DNA of 64,000 nt from Hyphomicrobiales bacterium. GTDB taxonomy: Bacteria; Pseudomonadota; Alphaproteobacteria; Rhizobiales; Rhizobiaceae. The notes below the pieces were generated by a model. It saw only the letters and a program-made list of their open reading frames with translations, searched no databases and was not told the DNA's origin. A program made the translations under genes and the position numbers. The stretch spans positions 185,259 through 249,258 of the forward strand of contig UEGR01000012.1 in NCBI GenBank assembly GCA_900465685.1, in the 5' to 3' direction. Position 1 is the stretch's first letter. Every line of letters starts with the position of its first letter. Shown piece by piece: positions 42,827-53,459 of the stretch.

Positions 42827-42874
42827 AGATAAAATAGCGGCAACAGACCTGAAAACCGGACAGGGATTGAGACG

Positions 42875-43459
42875 ATGCCGAAGATCGGGATGGAACCTTT
42901 GCGGCGGCGCGAACTGATCGACGCTGCGATACGCACCATCGGACAGCGCGGTTCGCTGGACGTGACCGTTGCGCAGATCGCCCATGAAGCGGGCGTCTCA
43001 CCTGCGCTCGCGCATCATTATTTCGGCGGCAAGGACAAGCTCATTCTTGCCACGATGCGCCATTTGCTGCGTGAACTGGGCCATGATCTCAATGAGGCGG
43101 TGAAGCAGACCGAGACGCCGCGCGAGCGGATTGCAGCCATCATCGCCGTCAATTTTTCCGCCTCGCAGTTCACGCAGGAAACCATCGCCGCCTGGCTGAC
43201 TTTCTACGTCCACGCCCAGCAGTCGGAGGACACGCGGCGGCTTTTGCGCATTTATGCGCGCCGCCTGCATTCCAATCTGGTCTTTGCGCTGGAGCAGCTC
43301 ACAGGGCGGGATCGGGCACACCGCATCGCCGAAGGTGCGGGCGCGATGATTGACGGGCTTTACATTCGCCATGCGCTCGGCGCTGATGCGCCCGACGCCC
43401 AATCCGCCGTCACATTGGTGGAAGATTATATTTCTATTCAGCTTTCGGTGGAGACATGA
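42875..43459 (+). CDS. betI: BetI, TetR-family choline-responsive repressor
   Basis: 194 residues. N-terminal [51 protein letters not shown] (in pieces), the form typical of BetI. The rest is the TetR ligand-binding bundle. It represses the bet genes until choline is present. The dyad at 42807-42826 is its probable operator. Its last codons overlap the betA start by 4 bp (ATGA), so the repressor and the dehydrogenase are translationally coupled. Confidence 0.92.
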   Translation: MPKIGMEPLRRRELIDAAIRTIGQRGSLDVTVAQIAHEAGVSPALAHHYFGGKDKLILATMRHLLRELGHDLNEAVKQTETPRERIAAIIAVNFSASQFTQETIAAWLTFYVHAQQSEDTRRLLRIYARRLHSNLVFALEQLTGRDRAHRIAEGAGAMIDGLYIRHALGADAPDAQSAVTLVEDYISIQLSVET

Positions 43460-45111
43460 GTATGGAAGCGGATTTCGTCATCATCGGCTCAGGCTCCGCC
43501 GGTTCGGCCATGGCCTATCGCCTGTCGGAAGACGGGCGTTATTCGGTTATCGTCATTGAATATGGCGTGCCGGATGTCGGGCCTTTGATCCAGATGCCCG
43601 CCGCCCTCTCCTTTCCGATGAATATGGAAACCTACGACTGGGGTTTTTCCACCGAGCCTGAACCACATATTGGCGGGCGCAGCCTTGTCACGCCACGCGG
43701 CAAGGTGCTTGGCGGCTCGTCCTCAATCAACGGCATGGTCTATGTGCGCGGCCATGCGCGCGATTACGACTTCTGGTCGGAAAGCGGCGCGCAAGGTTGG
43801 GCCTATGCCGATGTGCTCCCCTATTTCAAGCGCATGGAAAACGCGCAAGGCGGGCAGGAAGGCTGGCGCGGAACCGACGGGCCGCTGCATGTCCAGCGGG
43901 GCAAGCGCGACAACCCGCTGTTTCACGCCTTCGTCGAAGCAGGCCATGAAGCCGGGTTCGAAGTGACCGAAGATTATAACGGCGAGAAGCAGGAAGGCTT
44001 CGGCCCCATGGAGCAGACGATCTACAATGGTCGTCGCTGGTCCGCCGCCAATGCCTATCTGAAGCCGGCGCTGAAACGCCCGAATGTGCAGCTCGTCAAA
44101 GGGCTGGCGCGCAAGATCGTCCTTGAAGGCAAGCGTGCTGTCGGTGTGGAGATCGAATCGGGGCGCAGCTTCTCGACCATTCGCGCGCGTCGCGAGGTCA
44201 TCATTGCTGCTTCCTCGATCAACTCGCCGAAGCTGTTGATGTTGTCCGGCATTGGCCCCGCGGCGCATCTCAAGGAGCACGGCATTGAAGTGGTAGCTGA
44301 TCGTCCCGGCGTGGGCCAGAACCTTCAGGACCATCTGGAAGTCTATATCCAGCAGGAATGCACCCAACCCATCACGCTTTATTCCAAGCTGAACCTGTTT
44401 TCAAAAGCCAGGATCGGGGCCGAATGGCTGTTCTTCAAAACCGGTGACGGCGCCACCAACCATTTCGAATCTGCAGCCTTCGTGCGCTCGAAAGCGGGCG
44501 TAGAGTATCCTGATATTCAGTACCACTTCCTGCCAGTGGCCATCCGCTATGATGGCAAGGCGGCGGCACAATCGCACGGGTTTCAGGCCCATGTCGGGCC
44601 CATGCGCTCCAAGTCGCGTGGCAGCGTGACATTGCGCACGGCCAATCCGCGTGAAAAGCCTGTCATCAAATTCAACTATATGTCTCATGAAGACGACTGG
44701 GCTGATTTCCGCCACTGCGTGCGGCTGACCCGCGAGATCTTCGGGCAAGCGGCCTTCGATCCCTATCGCGGCGCTGAAATCCAGCCCGGCGCGAAAGTGC
44801 AGACCGATGATGAAATCGACAATTTCATCCGCGAGCATGTCGAAAGCGCGTTCCATCCGTGCGGAACGGTCAAAATGGGTGCGGTTGACGATCCGTATGC
44901 GGTGGTTGATCCTAAATGCCGGGTGATCGGCGTCGATGGCTTGCGCGTGGCGGATTCGTCCATCTTCCCGCGTATCCCAAATGGCAATCTCAACGGGCCA
45001 TCGATCATGGTCGGCGAAAAGGCGTCCGATCATATCCTTGGCCGCACACCGCTTGCACGCTCCAATCGGGAGCCGTGGATCAATCCGCGCTGGCAGGTTT
45101 CGGACAGGTAA
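43456..45111 (+). CDS. betA: Choline dehydrogenase BetA
   Basis: 551 residues, GMC oxidoreductase with FAD. The N-terminal dinucleotide fold begins [22 protein letters not shown], and GMC signatures follow ([15 protein letters not shown]; later [15 protein letters not shown]). The active-site His is in [10 protein letters not shown], and the C-terminal [17 protein letters not shown] is present. It oxidises choline to betaine aldehyde, passing electrons to the respiratory chain. Length and order are normal. The unusual octamer hairpin lies directly after the stop. Confidence 0.92.
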   Translation: MSMEADFVIIGSGSAGSAMAYRLSEDGRYSVIVIEYGVPDVGPLIQMPAALSFPMNMETYDWGFSTEPEPHIGGRSLVTPRGKVLGGSSSINGMVYVRGHARDYDFWSESGAQGWAYADVLPYFKRMENAQGGQEGWRGTDGPLHVQRGKRDNPLFHAFVEAGHEAGFEVTEDYNGEKQEGFGPMEQTIYNGRRWSAANAYLKPALKRPNVQLVKGLARKIVLEGKRAVGVEIESGRSFSTIRARREVIIAASSINSPKLLMLSGIGPAAHLKEHGIEVVADRPGVGQNLQDHLEVYIQQECTQPITLYSKLNLFSKARIGAEWLFFKTGDGATNHFESAAFVRSKAGVEYPDIQYHFLPVAIRYDGKAAAQSHGFQAHVGPMRSKSRGSVTLRTANPREKPVIKFNYMSHEDDWADFRHCVRLTREIFGQAAFDPYRGAEIQPGAKVQTDDEIDNFIREHVESAFHPCGTVKMGAVDDPYAVVDPKCRVIGVDGLRVADSSIFPRIPNGNLNGPSIMVGEKASDHILGRTPLARSNREPWINPRWQVSDR

Positions 45112-45118
45112 TTTTTTA

Positions 45119-45209
45119 GGGGAGTAAGGGAATAGGGGAATAAGGCAGTATGTCAGGTCGTGTTTTGCGTTCAAACATACTCCCTTATTCCCCTACTCCC
45201 ATATTCCCT
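45119..45209. repeat. Inverted octamer array forming a large hairpin between betA and betB
   Basis: Left arm (about 45119-45152) and right arm (about 45176-45209) are reverse complements in about 29 of 34 positions, with a 23-nt loop. Each arm is made of degenerate 8-bp units of the form GGGRRTA(R). The right arm ends 20 bp before the betB start (ribosome site GAAGGAA). The unit matches the array at 36049-36100. Confidence 0.8.
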
Positions 45210-45229
45210 TCTTTTCGAAGGAATACACC

Positions 45230-46693
45230 ATGAAAGCACAACCCAAAGCCTCGCACTTCATTGGCGGCTCGTTTGTGGAAGACAAGGCTGGCAAGCCGCT
45301 TCCCGTCATTTATCCGGCGACCGGCGAAGAAATTGCCAAGCTTTATTCCGCCACGCCGAGCGTGATCGAAGCGGCCTATGCGGCGGCGATGAAGGCACAG
45401 GAAGCATGGGCGGCGCTGAAGCCTGTCGAACGGGGCCGCATTCTGCGCCGCACCGCAGAAATCCTGCGCGAGAAGAACAAGAAGCTCTCCAAGCTCGAAA
45501 CGCTCGATACCGGCAAGGCGCTTCAGGAAACGCTCGTTGCGGATGCGGCCTCGGCTGCCGATGCGCTGGAGTTCTTCGGCGGCATCATTTCCGGTTTCAA
45601 CGGTGAATTCGTGGAACTGGGCGGTTCCTTCGCCTATACCCGCCGCGAAGCGCTGGGCATTTGCGTCGGCATCGGCGCGTGGAACTATCCGATCCAGATC
45701 GCCGCATGGAAGTCCGCTCCGGCGCTCGCCATGGGCAACGCCTTCATCTTCAAGCCTTCAGAGAATACGCCGCTCTCGGCCCTTGCTCTGGCGGAAGCCT
45801 ATCAGGAAGCCGGGCTGCCCGATGGCCTGTTCAATGTCGTTCAGGGCTTCGGTGATGTGGGTGCGGCCCTCGTCAACCATCGCCAGACGGCCAAGGTTTC
45901 GCTCACCGGCTCGGTTCCGACTGGCAAACGCATCATGGCGCAGGCAGGCGAACATCTGAAGCATGTGACGATGGAGCTAGGCGGCAAGTCGCCCATAATC
46001 GTATTCGACGATGCCGATCTCGAAAGCGCCATCGGCGGTGCGATGCTCGGCAATTTCTATTCGACCGGTCAGGTCTGCTCCAACGGCACCCGCGTATTCG
46101 TGCATAAGAAGGTCCGCGAGCGCTTTGTCGAACGATTGGTCGAACGCACGCGCAAGATTCGTATCGGCGACCCTCTGGATGAGGCCACCCAGATGGGGCC
46201 GCTCGTCAACAGCGCCCAACGAGACAAGGTTCTTTCCTATATCGAAAAAGGCAAGGCTGAAGGTGCAACGCTTGCCTGCGGCGGCGGCATTCCCAAGTTA
46301 CAGGGCTTCGACAAGGGTTACTTCATCGAACCAACCGTCTTTACCGACGTGACCGACACCATGACCATCGCGCGCGAAGAAATCTTCGGGCCGGTCATGA
46401 GCGTTCTCGAATTTTCGGATGAGGATGAAGTCATCGCACGGGCCAATGATACTGAATTCGGTCTGGCGGCAGGCGTATTCACCGCCGACATCGCGCGCGG
46501 TCACCGCGTTATCGGCCAGATCAAGGCAGGCACCTGCTGGATCAATGCCTATAATCTGACGCCGGTGGAAGTGCCGTTCGGCGGTTACAAGCAATCCGGA
46601 ATCGGGCGCGAAAACGGCGTTGCAGCCCTTGCGCATTACAGCCAGATCAAGACCGTCTATGTTGAGATGGGCAAGGTCGACAGCCCTTACTAA
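45230..46693 (+). CDS. betB: Betaine aldehyde dehydrogenase BetB
   Basis: 487 residues, NAD(P)-dependent aldehyde dehydrogenase completing the conversion of choline to glycine betaine. Catalytic Glu in [20 protein letters not shown], catalytic Cys in [16 protein letters not shown], and the C-terminal [18 protein letters not shown] are visible. GAAGGAA precedes the ATG. The gap to betA is 118 bp and is filled by the octamer hairpin. A long hairpin follows the stop and is shared with the convergent FAH-type gene. Confidence 0.93.
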   Translation: MKAQPKASHFIGGSFVEDKAGKPLPVIYPATGEEIAKLYSATPSVIEAAYAAAMKAQEAWAALKPVERGRILRRTAEILREKNKKLSKLETLDTGKALQETLVADAASAADALEFFGGIISGFNGEFVELGGSFAYTRREALGICVGIGAWNYPIQIAAWKSAPALAMGNAFIFKPSENTPLSALALAEAYQEAGLPDGLFNVVQGFGDVGAALVNHRQTAKVSLTGSVPTGKRIMAQAGEHLKHVTMELGGKSPIIVFDDADLESAIGGAMLGNFYSTGQVCSNGTRVFVHKKVRERFVERLVERTRKIRIGDPLDEATQMGPLVNSAQRDKVLSYIEKGKAEGATLACGGGIPKLQGFDKGYFIEPTVFTDVTDTMTIAREEIFGPVMSVLEFSDEDEVIARANDTEFGLAAGVFTADIARGHRVIGQIKAGTCWINAYNLTPVEVPFGGYKQSGIGRENGVAALAHYSQIKTVYVEMGKVDSPY

Positions 46694-46698
46694 GGGCT

Positions 46699-46729
46699 AT
46701 ATGCGCGGCGGCTTACCCGCCGCGCATAT
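46699..46729. terminator. Bidirectional hairpin between betB and the FAH-type gene
   Basis: 13-bp perfect stem ATATGCGCGGCGG / CCGCCGCGCATAT with loop CTTAC, between convergent stops. A smaller stem AGCCCTT/AAGGGCT overlaps the betB end. No T run, so any termination may be helped by Rho. Confidence 0.6.
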
Positions 46730-46737
46730 CGATAAAA

Positions 46738-47883
46738 TCAGATCAGGCCGCGCGATGCGAGATTGCGCATCAGATGCGACGAGCCGAACCGCCATGGGCT
46801 GCATTCGGTCGACAGACGAACCGTGTTGGTGAGAGCGCCAAGCTGCGGATTGGAGATGGTGACCACATCGCCGATCTTGTGCGTAAAGCCCTGCCCCGGC
46901 GTGTCACGATCTTCGACCGGCGCAAACAATGTTCCCATGAACAGCACGAAACCATCTGGATACTGATGGTGCTTGCCGATGGTCTGCGCAACCAGATCCA
47001 GCGGATCACGGCTGATTTCCTTCATGGTGCTGCGGCCATTGAGAACATAGCCATCCGGTCCTTCGACCTTCAGCGCCAGTTCCGCCGAGCGCACATCTTC
47101 CATCGAATAGGTTTCGTCGAACAGGCGGATGAACGGGCCAACCGAACAGGACGCGTTGTTATCCTTGGCCTTGCCGAGCAACAGGGCTGAACGGCCTTCA
47201 ACGTCACGCAGGTTCACGTCATTGCCAAGCGTCGCGCCCTTGACCTGACCCTGGCTGTTGACCGCCAGCACCACTTCCGGCTCGGGGTTGTTCCAGGTGG
47301 AAATCGGATGCAGGCCAACCTCGGCACCATGACCGACCGCCGACATGGGCTGGCTCTTGGTGAAGACTTCCGCATCGGGGCCGATACCGACTTCGAGATA
47401 CTGCGACCAGACGCCTTCTTCGATCAACGCCGCCTTGACGCGGGCCGCCTCTTTCGAGCCTGCCTTGAGGTTGCGCAGGCTGTCGCCAATGATCGCACCC
47501 ACGCGCTCGCGGATTTTCAAAGCGAGATCGGGATTGCCGGCAGCGCGTTCCTCAATCACGCGCTCGATCATGGAGCGGGCGAAGGTCACGCCGCAAGCCT
47601 TGATCGACTGCAGATCGTTCGGCGCCAGAAGGTGCAGGGTGTTTTCATCGCCGGGCTTTCCGGAGAACAGGGCTTCGAGCGAACCGATATCCTGTCCGGC
47701 GGTTGCGCGTACATGAGCCAGCGCATCGTCAAGTTCAAGCAGGTCGCGCATCGTCGGTGCAGCTTTGGTGGTAATGTCGATGACGCGCCCTTCGCGCAAA
47801 GTCACCAGAACCGGCCCCTTGGCCGTCGGGCTCCATGCTCGCCCGACAAATGTTCCCGAGGCGAAAGTTTCATTGCTGCTCAC
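46738..47883 (-). CDS. Fumarylacetoacetate hydrolase family protein
   Basis: 381 residues. The C-terminal two thirds have the FAH fold with metal-ligand pattern in STWNNPEPEVVLAVNSQGQVKGATLGNDVNLRDVEGRSA (in pieces: EPEVVL and GNDVNLRD). Other conserved parts are SCSVGPFIRLFD and PGQGFTHKIGDVVTISNPQLG. The ~150-residue N-terminal part resembles that of sugar-acid dehydratase/hydrolase members. Substrate is unknown; related proteins act on 2-keto-3-deoxy or fumarylpyruvate-type compounds. Runs away from the polysaccharide locus. Confidence 0.8.
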   Translation of the reverse strand: MSSNETFASGTFVGRAWSPTAKGPVLVTLREGRVIDITTKAAPTMRDLLELDDALAHVRATAGQDIGSLEALFSGKPGDENTLHLLAPNDLQSIKACGVTFARSMIERVIEERAAGNPDLALKIRERVGAIIGDSLRNLKAGSKEAARVKAALIEEGVWSQYLEVGIGPDAEVFTKSQPMSAVGHGAEVGLHPISTWNNPEPEVVLAVNSQGQVKGATLGNDVNLRDVEGRSALLLGKAKDNNASCSVGPFIRLFDETYSMEDVRSAELALKVEGPDGYVLNGRSTMKEISRDPLDLVAQTIGKHHQYPDGFVLFMGTLFAPVEDRDTPGQGFTHKIGDVVTISNPQLGALTNTVRLSTECSPWRFGSSHLMRNLASRGLI

Positions 47884-48050
47884 GTTTAATGCTCCTCACC
47901 GGTGTTATGCGCGGCACTCCAGACCGCATGCCTATCACTGAACTCAAACCACACTGTCGCGCCCGAAAAGCTTTCACCTTTCGGGTGATTGTGCACTAAC
48001 AGTTCAGTCAGTGTTTAAGGCATAAGGCAGGGAACATATTTGCGCAAAGC

Positions 48051-48087
48051 AAAAAACGCGGTGACGGTCATCAACCGCACCGCGTTT
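48051..48087 (-). terminator. Intrinsic terminator of the rml operon
   Basis: AAACGCGGTG ... CACCGCGTTT stem with an inner CGGTT/AACCG stem; followed by TTTTTTG on the minus strand, 22 bp after the rmlD stop. Confidence 0.8.
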
Positions 48088-48108
48088 CTCAAATTCAGAC
48101 TTAATTGA

Positions 48109-48987
48109 TTACGACAGACGCGCCACGACATCCGCCAGCGAAGCCTGCCAATGCGGCATGGCCCAGCCAAATGTTGTACTGAACTTCTCCGTGGAAAGGC
48201 GCGAATTGGCAGGGCGCGCCGCCTTTGTGGGATAGTCTGCGGTGGCAATATCCGTCACTTCGGCGGTTGGGCCGCCATGTTTCGCGCTTTCAGCGAAAAT
48301 CCCGCGCGCAAAACCGCTCCAGTTGACGTCGCCCGTACCAACAAGATGATAGACGCCATAGCCAGCAAAATCCGGCTTTGCCGCCAGATGATCCGCCACG
48401 CGGATGACCGCTTCGGCAATATCGAGCGCGGAAGTCGGATTGCCCCACTGGTCGGACACGACCGACAGGCCGTCGCGGGTTTCAGCAAGGCGCAGCATCG
48501 TCTTGACGAAATTCTTGCCGAACGGGCTGTAAACCCAAGCCGTGCGCAGGATGATATGCTGCGGATTAGCCCTGGCAACCAGCCTTTCACCTTCAAGCTT
48601 GGAACTGCCATAGACACTGCGAGGGCCAGCTGGATCATTCTCCACATAGGGCCTATCGCTACTGCCCGCGAAAACATAATCCGTCGACAGATGAATGATC
48701 GGCGCACCGCATGCCTTCGCAGCTTCGGCGACGGCAGCAGCACCAGCCGCATTCACCGCCAAGGCGATTTCTGGCTCATCCTCGGCCTGATCCACAGCCG
48801 TATAGGCCGCAGCCGAAACGACGACATCCGGCTTGGCATCGACAATCGCCTTGCGGATCGTTTCGGGGTCGGCCAGATCAAGTTCCGGCCGTCCCAACGC
48901 AATCACTTCAAGATCCGGGCGCTCTGCGGCCTTTTCCAGAAGGCTCTGAACGACCTGCCCTTCCCGCCCGGTGACGACGATCTTCAT
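48109..48987 (-). CDS. rmlD: dTDP-4-dehydrorhamnose reductase
   Basis: 292 residues; last step to dTDP-L-rhamnose. Nucleotide-binding start [19 protein letters not shown], then [20 protein letters not shown] with the catalytic Ser/Thr and the YxxxK in [13 protein letters not shown]. The sequence ends [10 protein letters not shown]. It overlaps rmlB by 4 bp and is the last gene of rmlACBD, followed by a good terminator. The operon makes the sugar donor for the glycosyltransferases encoded to the right. Confidence 0.93.
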   Translation of the reverse strand: MKIVVTGREGQVVQSLLEKAAERPDLEVIALGRPELDLADPETIRKAIVDAKPDVVVSAAAYTAVDQAEDEPEIALAVNAAGAAAVAEAAKACGAPIIHLSTDYVFAGSSDRPYVENDPAGPRSVYGSSKLEGERLVARANPQHIILRTAWVYSPFGKNFVKTMLRLAETRDGLSVVSDQWGNPTSALDIAEAVIRVADHLAAKPDFAGYGVYHLVGTGDVNWSGFARGIFAESAKHGGPTAEVTDIATADYPTKAARPANSRLSTEKFSTTFGWAMPHWQASLADVVARLS

Positions 48988-50060
48988 ACTGCACCCGCTT
49001 TGGCTTGACCGCCGCCCAGACGCTCACCGGCATAAGTGCCGCTGCGGATCGGCTCCCACCACCAGCCATTGTCGAGATACCATTGAATGGTCTTCTCAAG
49101 GCCGGTTTCGAAGGTTTCCTGCGGGGTCCATCCGAGGTCACGCTCGATCTTCGAGGCATCAATGGCGTAACGGCGATCATGACCCGGGCGATCCGTTACA
49201 AATGTAATCAGGTCACCGTATTTCTTGCCATTGGCGCGCGGACGCTTCTTGTCGAGAATGGCGCAGATCGTTTCCACGACATTGAGATTGGTGCGTTCCG
49301 AGCGTCCGCCAATATTGTAGCTTTCGCCGATTTTACCGGTCGTCGCCACCAAAGCCAGCGCGCGGGCGTGATCTTCGACATAAAGCCAGTCGCGCACATT
49401 CGCCCCTGCCCCGTAAACCGGCAGCGGCTTTTCATCGAGCGCGTTCAGAATGACAAGCGGAATGAGCTTTTCCGGGAAATGGAATGGCCCGTAATTGTTC
49501 GAGCAATTCGAGAGAACCACCGGCAAACCATAGGTCTCGTGCCATGCGCGGACCAAATGATCGGAGGAAGCCTTCGATGCCGAATAGGGCGACGATGGCT
49601 TATAGGGCGTTTCTTCCGTGAAAATGCCGCTATCGAACGGCAAGTCGCCGAACACTTCATCGGTCGAGATATGGTGGAAGCGGAAGTTCGACTTGCGCGG
49701 TTCCGGCAGTTCGCGCCAATAGGCGAGAGCCGCATTGAGCAGGCGGAACGTGCCGATGATATTGGTTTCGATGAACGCTGCCGGGCCATCAATGGAACGG
49801 TCGACATGGCTTTCAGCGGCCAGATGCATGACGATATCGACATCATTCGAACGCAGCGTATCGAGAATGAGATTGTCATCGCAGATATCGGCCTGCAGGA
49901 AACTATAGTTCGGATGGTTTTCGATCTGACGCAGCGATGCGAGATTGCCCGCATAGGTCAGCTTGTCGAGATTGAGAACATTGACCTTCGGATCGGCAGC
50001 CAGATGACGGCATACAGCCGAACCGATAAAGCCTGCACCGCCAGTGACGAGAATATTCAT
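48984..50060 (-). CDS. rmlB: dTDP-glucose 4,6-dehydratase
   Basis: 358 residues. NAD-binding motif [17 protein letters not shown], catalytic STDEVFGDL and [15 protein letters not shown] (YxxxK), then [19 protein letters not shown] and [14 protein letters not shown], all standard RmlB blocks. I place the start at the ATG at 50060, with GAGGAA just upstream; the frame continuing to 50153 runs into rmlC. It converts dTDP-glucose to the 4-keto-6-deoxy intermediate. Confidence 0.94.
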   Translation of the reverse strand: MNILVTGGAGFIGSAVCRHLAADPKVNVLNLDKLTYAGNLASLRQIENHPNYSFLQADICDDNLILDTLRSNDVDIVMHLAAESHVDRSIDGPAAFIETNIIGTFRLLNAALAYWRELPEPRKSNFRFHHISTDEVFGDLPFDSGIFTEETPYKPSSPYSASKASSDHLVRAWHETYGLPVVLSNCSNNYGPFHFPEKLIPLVILNALDEKPLPVYGAGANVRDWLYVEDHARALALVATTGKIGESYNIGGRSERTNLNVVETICAILDKKRPRANGKKYGDLITFVTDRPGHDRRYAIDASKIERDLGWTPQETFETGLEKTIQWYLDNGWWWEPIRSGTYAGERLGGGQAKAGAV

Positions 50061-50068
50061 ATCATTCC

Positions 50069-50620
50069 TCAAGCAAAAACTTCTGCATCGGCGAAAAGCG
50101 GCGCTTTCTGATCCTTGTCGGAAAGCTGGACGCCCGAAGAAGGAAGCGGCCATTCAATACCGATGGCCGGGTCGTCAAAACGGATCGAGCGATCATGCTC
50201 CGGCGAATAGTAATCCGTGACCTTGTAGATGACCTCGGTGTTCTCAACGAGCGTCATGAAACCATGCGCGAAGCCCTTGGGCACCAGAATCTGGTTCCAC
50301 TTTTCGGCGGAAACTTCCAGCGCGACCCACTTGCCGAATGTCGGCGAGCTTTTGCGGATATCGACAGCGACGTCCAGAATCGCCCCGCGAATCACGCGAA
50401 CGAGCTTGTCCTGCGCACGCGTCGGCAACTGGTAGTGAAGACCACGAACCACGCCCTTCGCTGCCGAAAAAGAGTGGTTGTCCTGCACAAATTGCAGATC
50501 AATCCCGGCCTCGGCAAATGACTTGGCATTGTAGGTTTCCGAGAAGAAGCCGCGATCATCACCGAATTTACGCGGGATGATTTCGAACACTCCATCAAGA
50601 CCAAGCGAGCGGACTTCCAT
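50069..50620 (-). CDS. rmlC: dTDP-4-dehydrorhamnose 3,5-epimerase
   Basis: 183 residues, cupin fold. Substrate-binding region [24 protein letters not shown] contains the catalytic His in RGLHYQ, and [23 protein letters not shown] and [18 protein letters not shown] are the typical RmlC blocks. Start codon overlaps the rmlA stop by one base (TAATG), showing tight coupling. 8 bp to rmlB. Confidence 0.94.
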   Translation of the reverse strand: MEVRSLGLDGVFEIIPRKFGDDRGFFSETYNAKSFAEAGIDLQFVQDNHSFSAAKGVVRGLHYQLPTRAQDKLVRVIRGAILDVAVDIRKSSPTFGKWVALEVSAEKWNQILVPKGFAHGFMTLVENTEVIYKVTDYYSPEHDRSIRFDDPAIGIEWPLPSSGVQLSDKDQKAPLFADAEVFA

Positions 50621-51501
50621 TATTGATTTCCCAGTTCGTTTACACGGCGGCGCAAATAGGCCGCATATTCTGTTTTACCCAGTTTGCCAGCGCGTTCCAA
50701 CACGGCGTCGCCCGAAATCCAGCCCTTTTCCAGGCCGATTTCCTCGGGGCAGGCAATCTTGATTCCCTGGCGCTTCTCGATGGTGCGCACGAACGACGAT
50801 GCTTCGTGCAGACTGTCATGCGTGCCGGTGTCAAGCCAGGCATATCCGCGTCCGAGCTGCTGCACATTCAGTTCACCGCGCTCGAGATAGATATTATTGA
50901 CCGTCGTGATCTCCAGCTCACCGCGTTCTGACGGCTTGATCGAACGGGCGATATCGACAACCTGATTGTCGTAGAAATAAAGCCCGGTAACCGCCCAGTG
51001 CGACTTCGGCTTTGCAGGCTTTTCTTCGATCGAAAGGGCCTTGCCCGTCGCCTTATCGAAATCCACGACGCCATAGCGCTCAGGATCATCGACGTGATAG
51101 GCGAAGACGGTGCCGCCCTTGGTCGCGGTTGCCGAAATCTCGCAGAGCTTGGACAGGCCGTCGCCGAAATAGATATTATCGCCGAGAATCATCGCGACAC
51201 TGTCATTGCCGATGAATTCGCGTCCGATGATGAAGGCTTCTGCCAGACCATTGGGATGCGGCTGCTCGGCATAAGAGAAGTTCACACCAAACTCGCTGCC
51301 ATCGCCCAAAAGCTTCTGGAAAAGCGGCAGATCCTGCGGTGTTGAGATGATCAGAATATCCTGAATCCCCGCGAGCATGAGAACGCTCAGCGGATAATAA
51401 ATCATTGGCTTGTCGTAGATCGGAAGGATTTGTTTAGAAACGGCTATTGTGAGAGGATATAGCCGTGTGCCGCTTCCTCCGGCCAGAATAATGCCCTTCA
51501 T
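50620..51501 (-). CDS. rmlA: Glucose-1-phosphate thymidylyltransferase
   Basis: 293 residues; makes dTDP-glucose from glucose-1-phosphate and dTTP. N-terminal [38 protein letters not shown] (in pieces) with the GxGxRxxPLT signature, the metal-binding Asp in [13 protein letters not shown], and the [22 protein letters not shown] segment. First gene of rmlACBD, divergent from the glycosyltransferase genes with a 157-bp shared promoter region. Confidence 0.94.
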   Translation of the reverse strand: MKGIILAGGSGTRLYPLTIAVSKQILPIYDKPMIYYPLSVLMLAGIQDILIISTPQDLPLFQKLLGDGSEFGVNFSYAEQPHPNGLAEAFIIGREFIGNDSVAMILGDNIYFGDGLSKLCEISATATKGGTVFAYHVDDPERYGVVDFDKATGKALSIEEKPAKPKSHWAVTGLYFYDNQVVDIARSIKPSERGELEITTVNNIYLERGELNVQQLGRGYAWLDTGTHDSLHEASSFVRTIEKRQGIKIACPEEIGLEKGWISGDAVLERAGKLGKTEYAAYLRRRVNELGNQ

Positions 51502-51658
51502 GTAACTTCCCTTAACAACATTGGAATGCTGGCTATTGCCCTAGCACTTTGACCATGATTTGGCGACGGAATACGCAAAGAAGCTTGTAGGCAAGTTTTT
51601 TTTGGAATACCGAACCATTATGCTGCCTTGAATAGCGAGCGACGAACGAACAACATTC

Positions 51659-52579
51659 ATGATTATTGATTGTCAAAAATGCGATAATACTACAACTCGA
51701 GTGACCGGGATTATTGTCACATTCAATCCCGATATCGAACCGTTAAAGAAGTTAATCGGCGCTGTCACTCCTCAATTAGGCCACCTCATCGTCGTAGACA
51801 ACGGATCCCACGACAATCTCGCGCTCATTTTGAAAGATCAGCCCGACATTGAACTGGTTTCACTCGGTGAGAATTTCGGCATCGCAAAGGCGCAAAATGT
51901 CGGCATCGAACGCGCCAAAGCAATTGGCTCTGACTACGTACTTCTTCTCGATCAAGACAGCATTCCTGCCCCGAACATGGTGGCGGAGCTTGTGAACGTA
52001 GCGAAAACACTGACTGCAAAAGGCGTTCAGGTGGCAGGTGTCGGTCCTTCCTATATAGATGCCCGGCAAGGAGAGGCCGCAGCCTTCGTATATCTGGATG
52101 GGCTAAAGCTGAAGCGTCGTGAACGGCAGCCCCTTGATGCGTTTGTGGAAACCGACTTCCTCATCGCCTCTGGCTGCCTAACACCGATAGAAAGCTTCGA
52201 CGCCGTCGGCCTCATGGACGAAGGCATGTTCATCGATTACGTCGATATCGAATGGGGTTTGCGCGCACGCGAAAAAGGCTACTATTGTTTCGGCGTTTTC
52301 GATGCCAAAATGGAACACACGCTTGGAGACCAGTGGATAAAGTTCCGTGGTCGACGTATCCCCGTTCATAGCCCTCTCAGACATTACTATCATTTCCGCA
52401 ATGCCGTCTGGCTTTGCCGCCGGCCATGGCTGTCTTTTTCGTGGAAAATTGTGCTTCTCTGGCGCCTAATTCGCCAGTATCTCTTTTTCACCTTTTTTGT
52501 CCCGCATGGGATGCGCCACGCGAAAATGATGACGCTGGGTCTATGGCACGGCGTCCTCAACCGAATGGGTCGAAAGTAA
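51659..52579 (+). CDS. GT2 rhamnosyltransferase-like glycosyltransferase
   Basis: 306 residues, soluble GT-A fold. GIIVTFNPDIEPLKKLIGAV, then LGENFGIAKAQNVGIERA and the metal site LLLDQDSIPAPNMV. The acceptor half has FIDYVDIEWGLRAREKGYYC, and the C-terminus is hydrophobic and aromatic (SWKIVLLWRLIRQYLFFTFF). The pattern fits RfbF/WbbL-type L-rhamnosyltransferases. Placed divergently from rmlA and ahead of two more glycosyltransferase genes, so it probably adds rhamnose from the donor made by rmlACBD. Confidence 0.85.
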   Translation: MIIDCQKCDNTTTRVTGIIVTFNPDIEPLKKLIGAVTPQLGHLIVVDNGSHDNLALILKDQPDIELVSLGENFGIAKAQNVGIERAKAIGSDYVLLLDQDSIPAPNMVAELVNVAKTLTAKGVQVAGVGPSYIDARQGEAAAFVYLDGLKLKRRERQPLDAFVETDFLIASGCLTPIESFDAVGLMDEGMFIDYVDIEWGLRAREKGYYCFGVFDAKMEHTLGDQWIKFRGRRIPVHSPLRHYYHFRNAVWLCRRPWLSFSWKIVLLWRLIRQYLFFTFFVPHGMRHAKMMTLGLWHGVLNRMGRK

Positions 52580-52583
52580 CGCC

Positions 52584-53414
52584 TTGATAGAAACCGCTGC
52601 CCGGCAAGACTTGAATACAACCCAGATGCTCACGATTTCAATCGTGACATTCAACCCGGATATAAACGAGTTTCGCGCCACGCTTGCAGCGCTTGCAGAT
52701 GCTTTAGTCTCCTTCGATCCAACATCCGTTGTTATCACTATCATCGACAATTCGAGCCAAGATTGCGTCTCTGCAATTGTTGAAGAGCAGCTCCCAGGCT
52801 GGCAGACGCGTGTTATTCATGGGCAAGGTAATGTCGGCTTTGGTCGCGCGCACAATCTGGCTCTGTCGGATATGGGCGAGTTTCATCTCATCCTTAATCC
52901 CGACATTCAGATGGACCATCTAGCTTTACGCAATGCCATCGACTTCATGCAGGCACATCCTGATTGTGGATTGCTTTCACCGCGCGCCTTCTGGCCAGAC
53001 GGCAAACGTCAGTATCTGTGCAAACGTTACCCTGCGGTTTTTGATCTCCTGCTCCGCGGCTTTGCGCCGAAAAGCATTCAGAGTTTTTTCGATAACAGAT
53101 TGCAGCGATACGAAATGCGCATGGAAACCCAGAATGAACAATTCTGGAACCCACCTATCGTGAGCGGGTGCTTTATGCTGTTTCGTCGTGATGTACTCGT
53201 AAAGACGGGCGGTTTTGATCCCAGGTATTTCCTCTATTTCGAGGACTTCGATTTATCTGTGAGAACAAGCCGCATCACAAAGATTGCGTACGTTCCCAGC
53301 GTCGAAATCGTCCATATGGGCGGCCACGCGGCAAAAAAAGGCCATTGGCATATATGGCAATTTTTCCGTTCTGGTTTAAAATTTTATAAAGATCATGGCA
53401 TTCACTTGGTCTAA
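52584..53414 (+). CDS. GT2 glycosyltransferase
   Basis: 276 residues from TTG at 52584, or about 262 from the ATG at 52626, which I cannot separate by ribosome site. GT-A blocks: LTISIVTFNPDINEFRATLAAL, GQGNVGFGRAHNLAL, and the DxD region HLILNPDIQMDHLALRNAIDFM. The C-terminal half has SGCFMLFRRDVLVKTGGFDPRYFLYFEDFDLSVRT, typical of WbbL-like rhamnosyltransferases. It starts 4 bp after the upstream glycosyltransferase gene and is followed by the large fusion gene, so an operon is likely. Confidence 0.82.
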   Translation: MIETAARQDLNTTQMLTISIVTFNPDINEFRATLAALADALVSFDPTSVVITIIDNSSQDCVSAIVEEQLPGWQTRVIHGQGNVGFGRAHNLALSDMGEFHLILNPDIQMDHLALRNAIDFMQAHPDCGLLSPRAFWPDGKRQYLCKRYPAVFDLLLRGFAPKSIQSFFDNRLQRYEMRMETQNEQFWNPPIVSGCFMLFRRDVLVKTGGFDPRYFLYFEDFDLSVRTSRITKIAYVPSVEIVHMGGHAAKKGHWHIWQFFRSGLKFYKDHGIHLV

Positions 53415-53459
53415 AAATAGACACTTACTTTTCTAAACATTGTAGCGATACTTTTCAAC

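Noticed and set aside
44401..45174. 257-codon minus-strand frame opposite betA
   Set aside because: Shadow of betA; its N-terminus is just a translation of the octamer repeat.
47962..47985. CCCGAAA/TTTCGGG dyad upstream of the FAH-type gene
   Set aside because: Short arms and a long loop, with no clear relation to a promoter; left out as a site.
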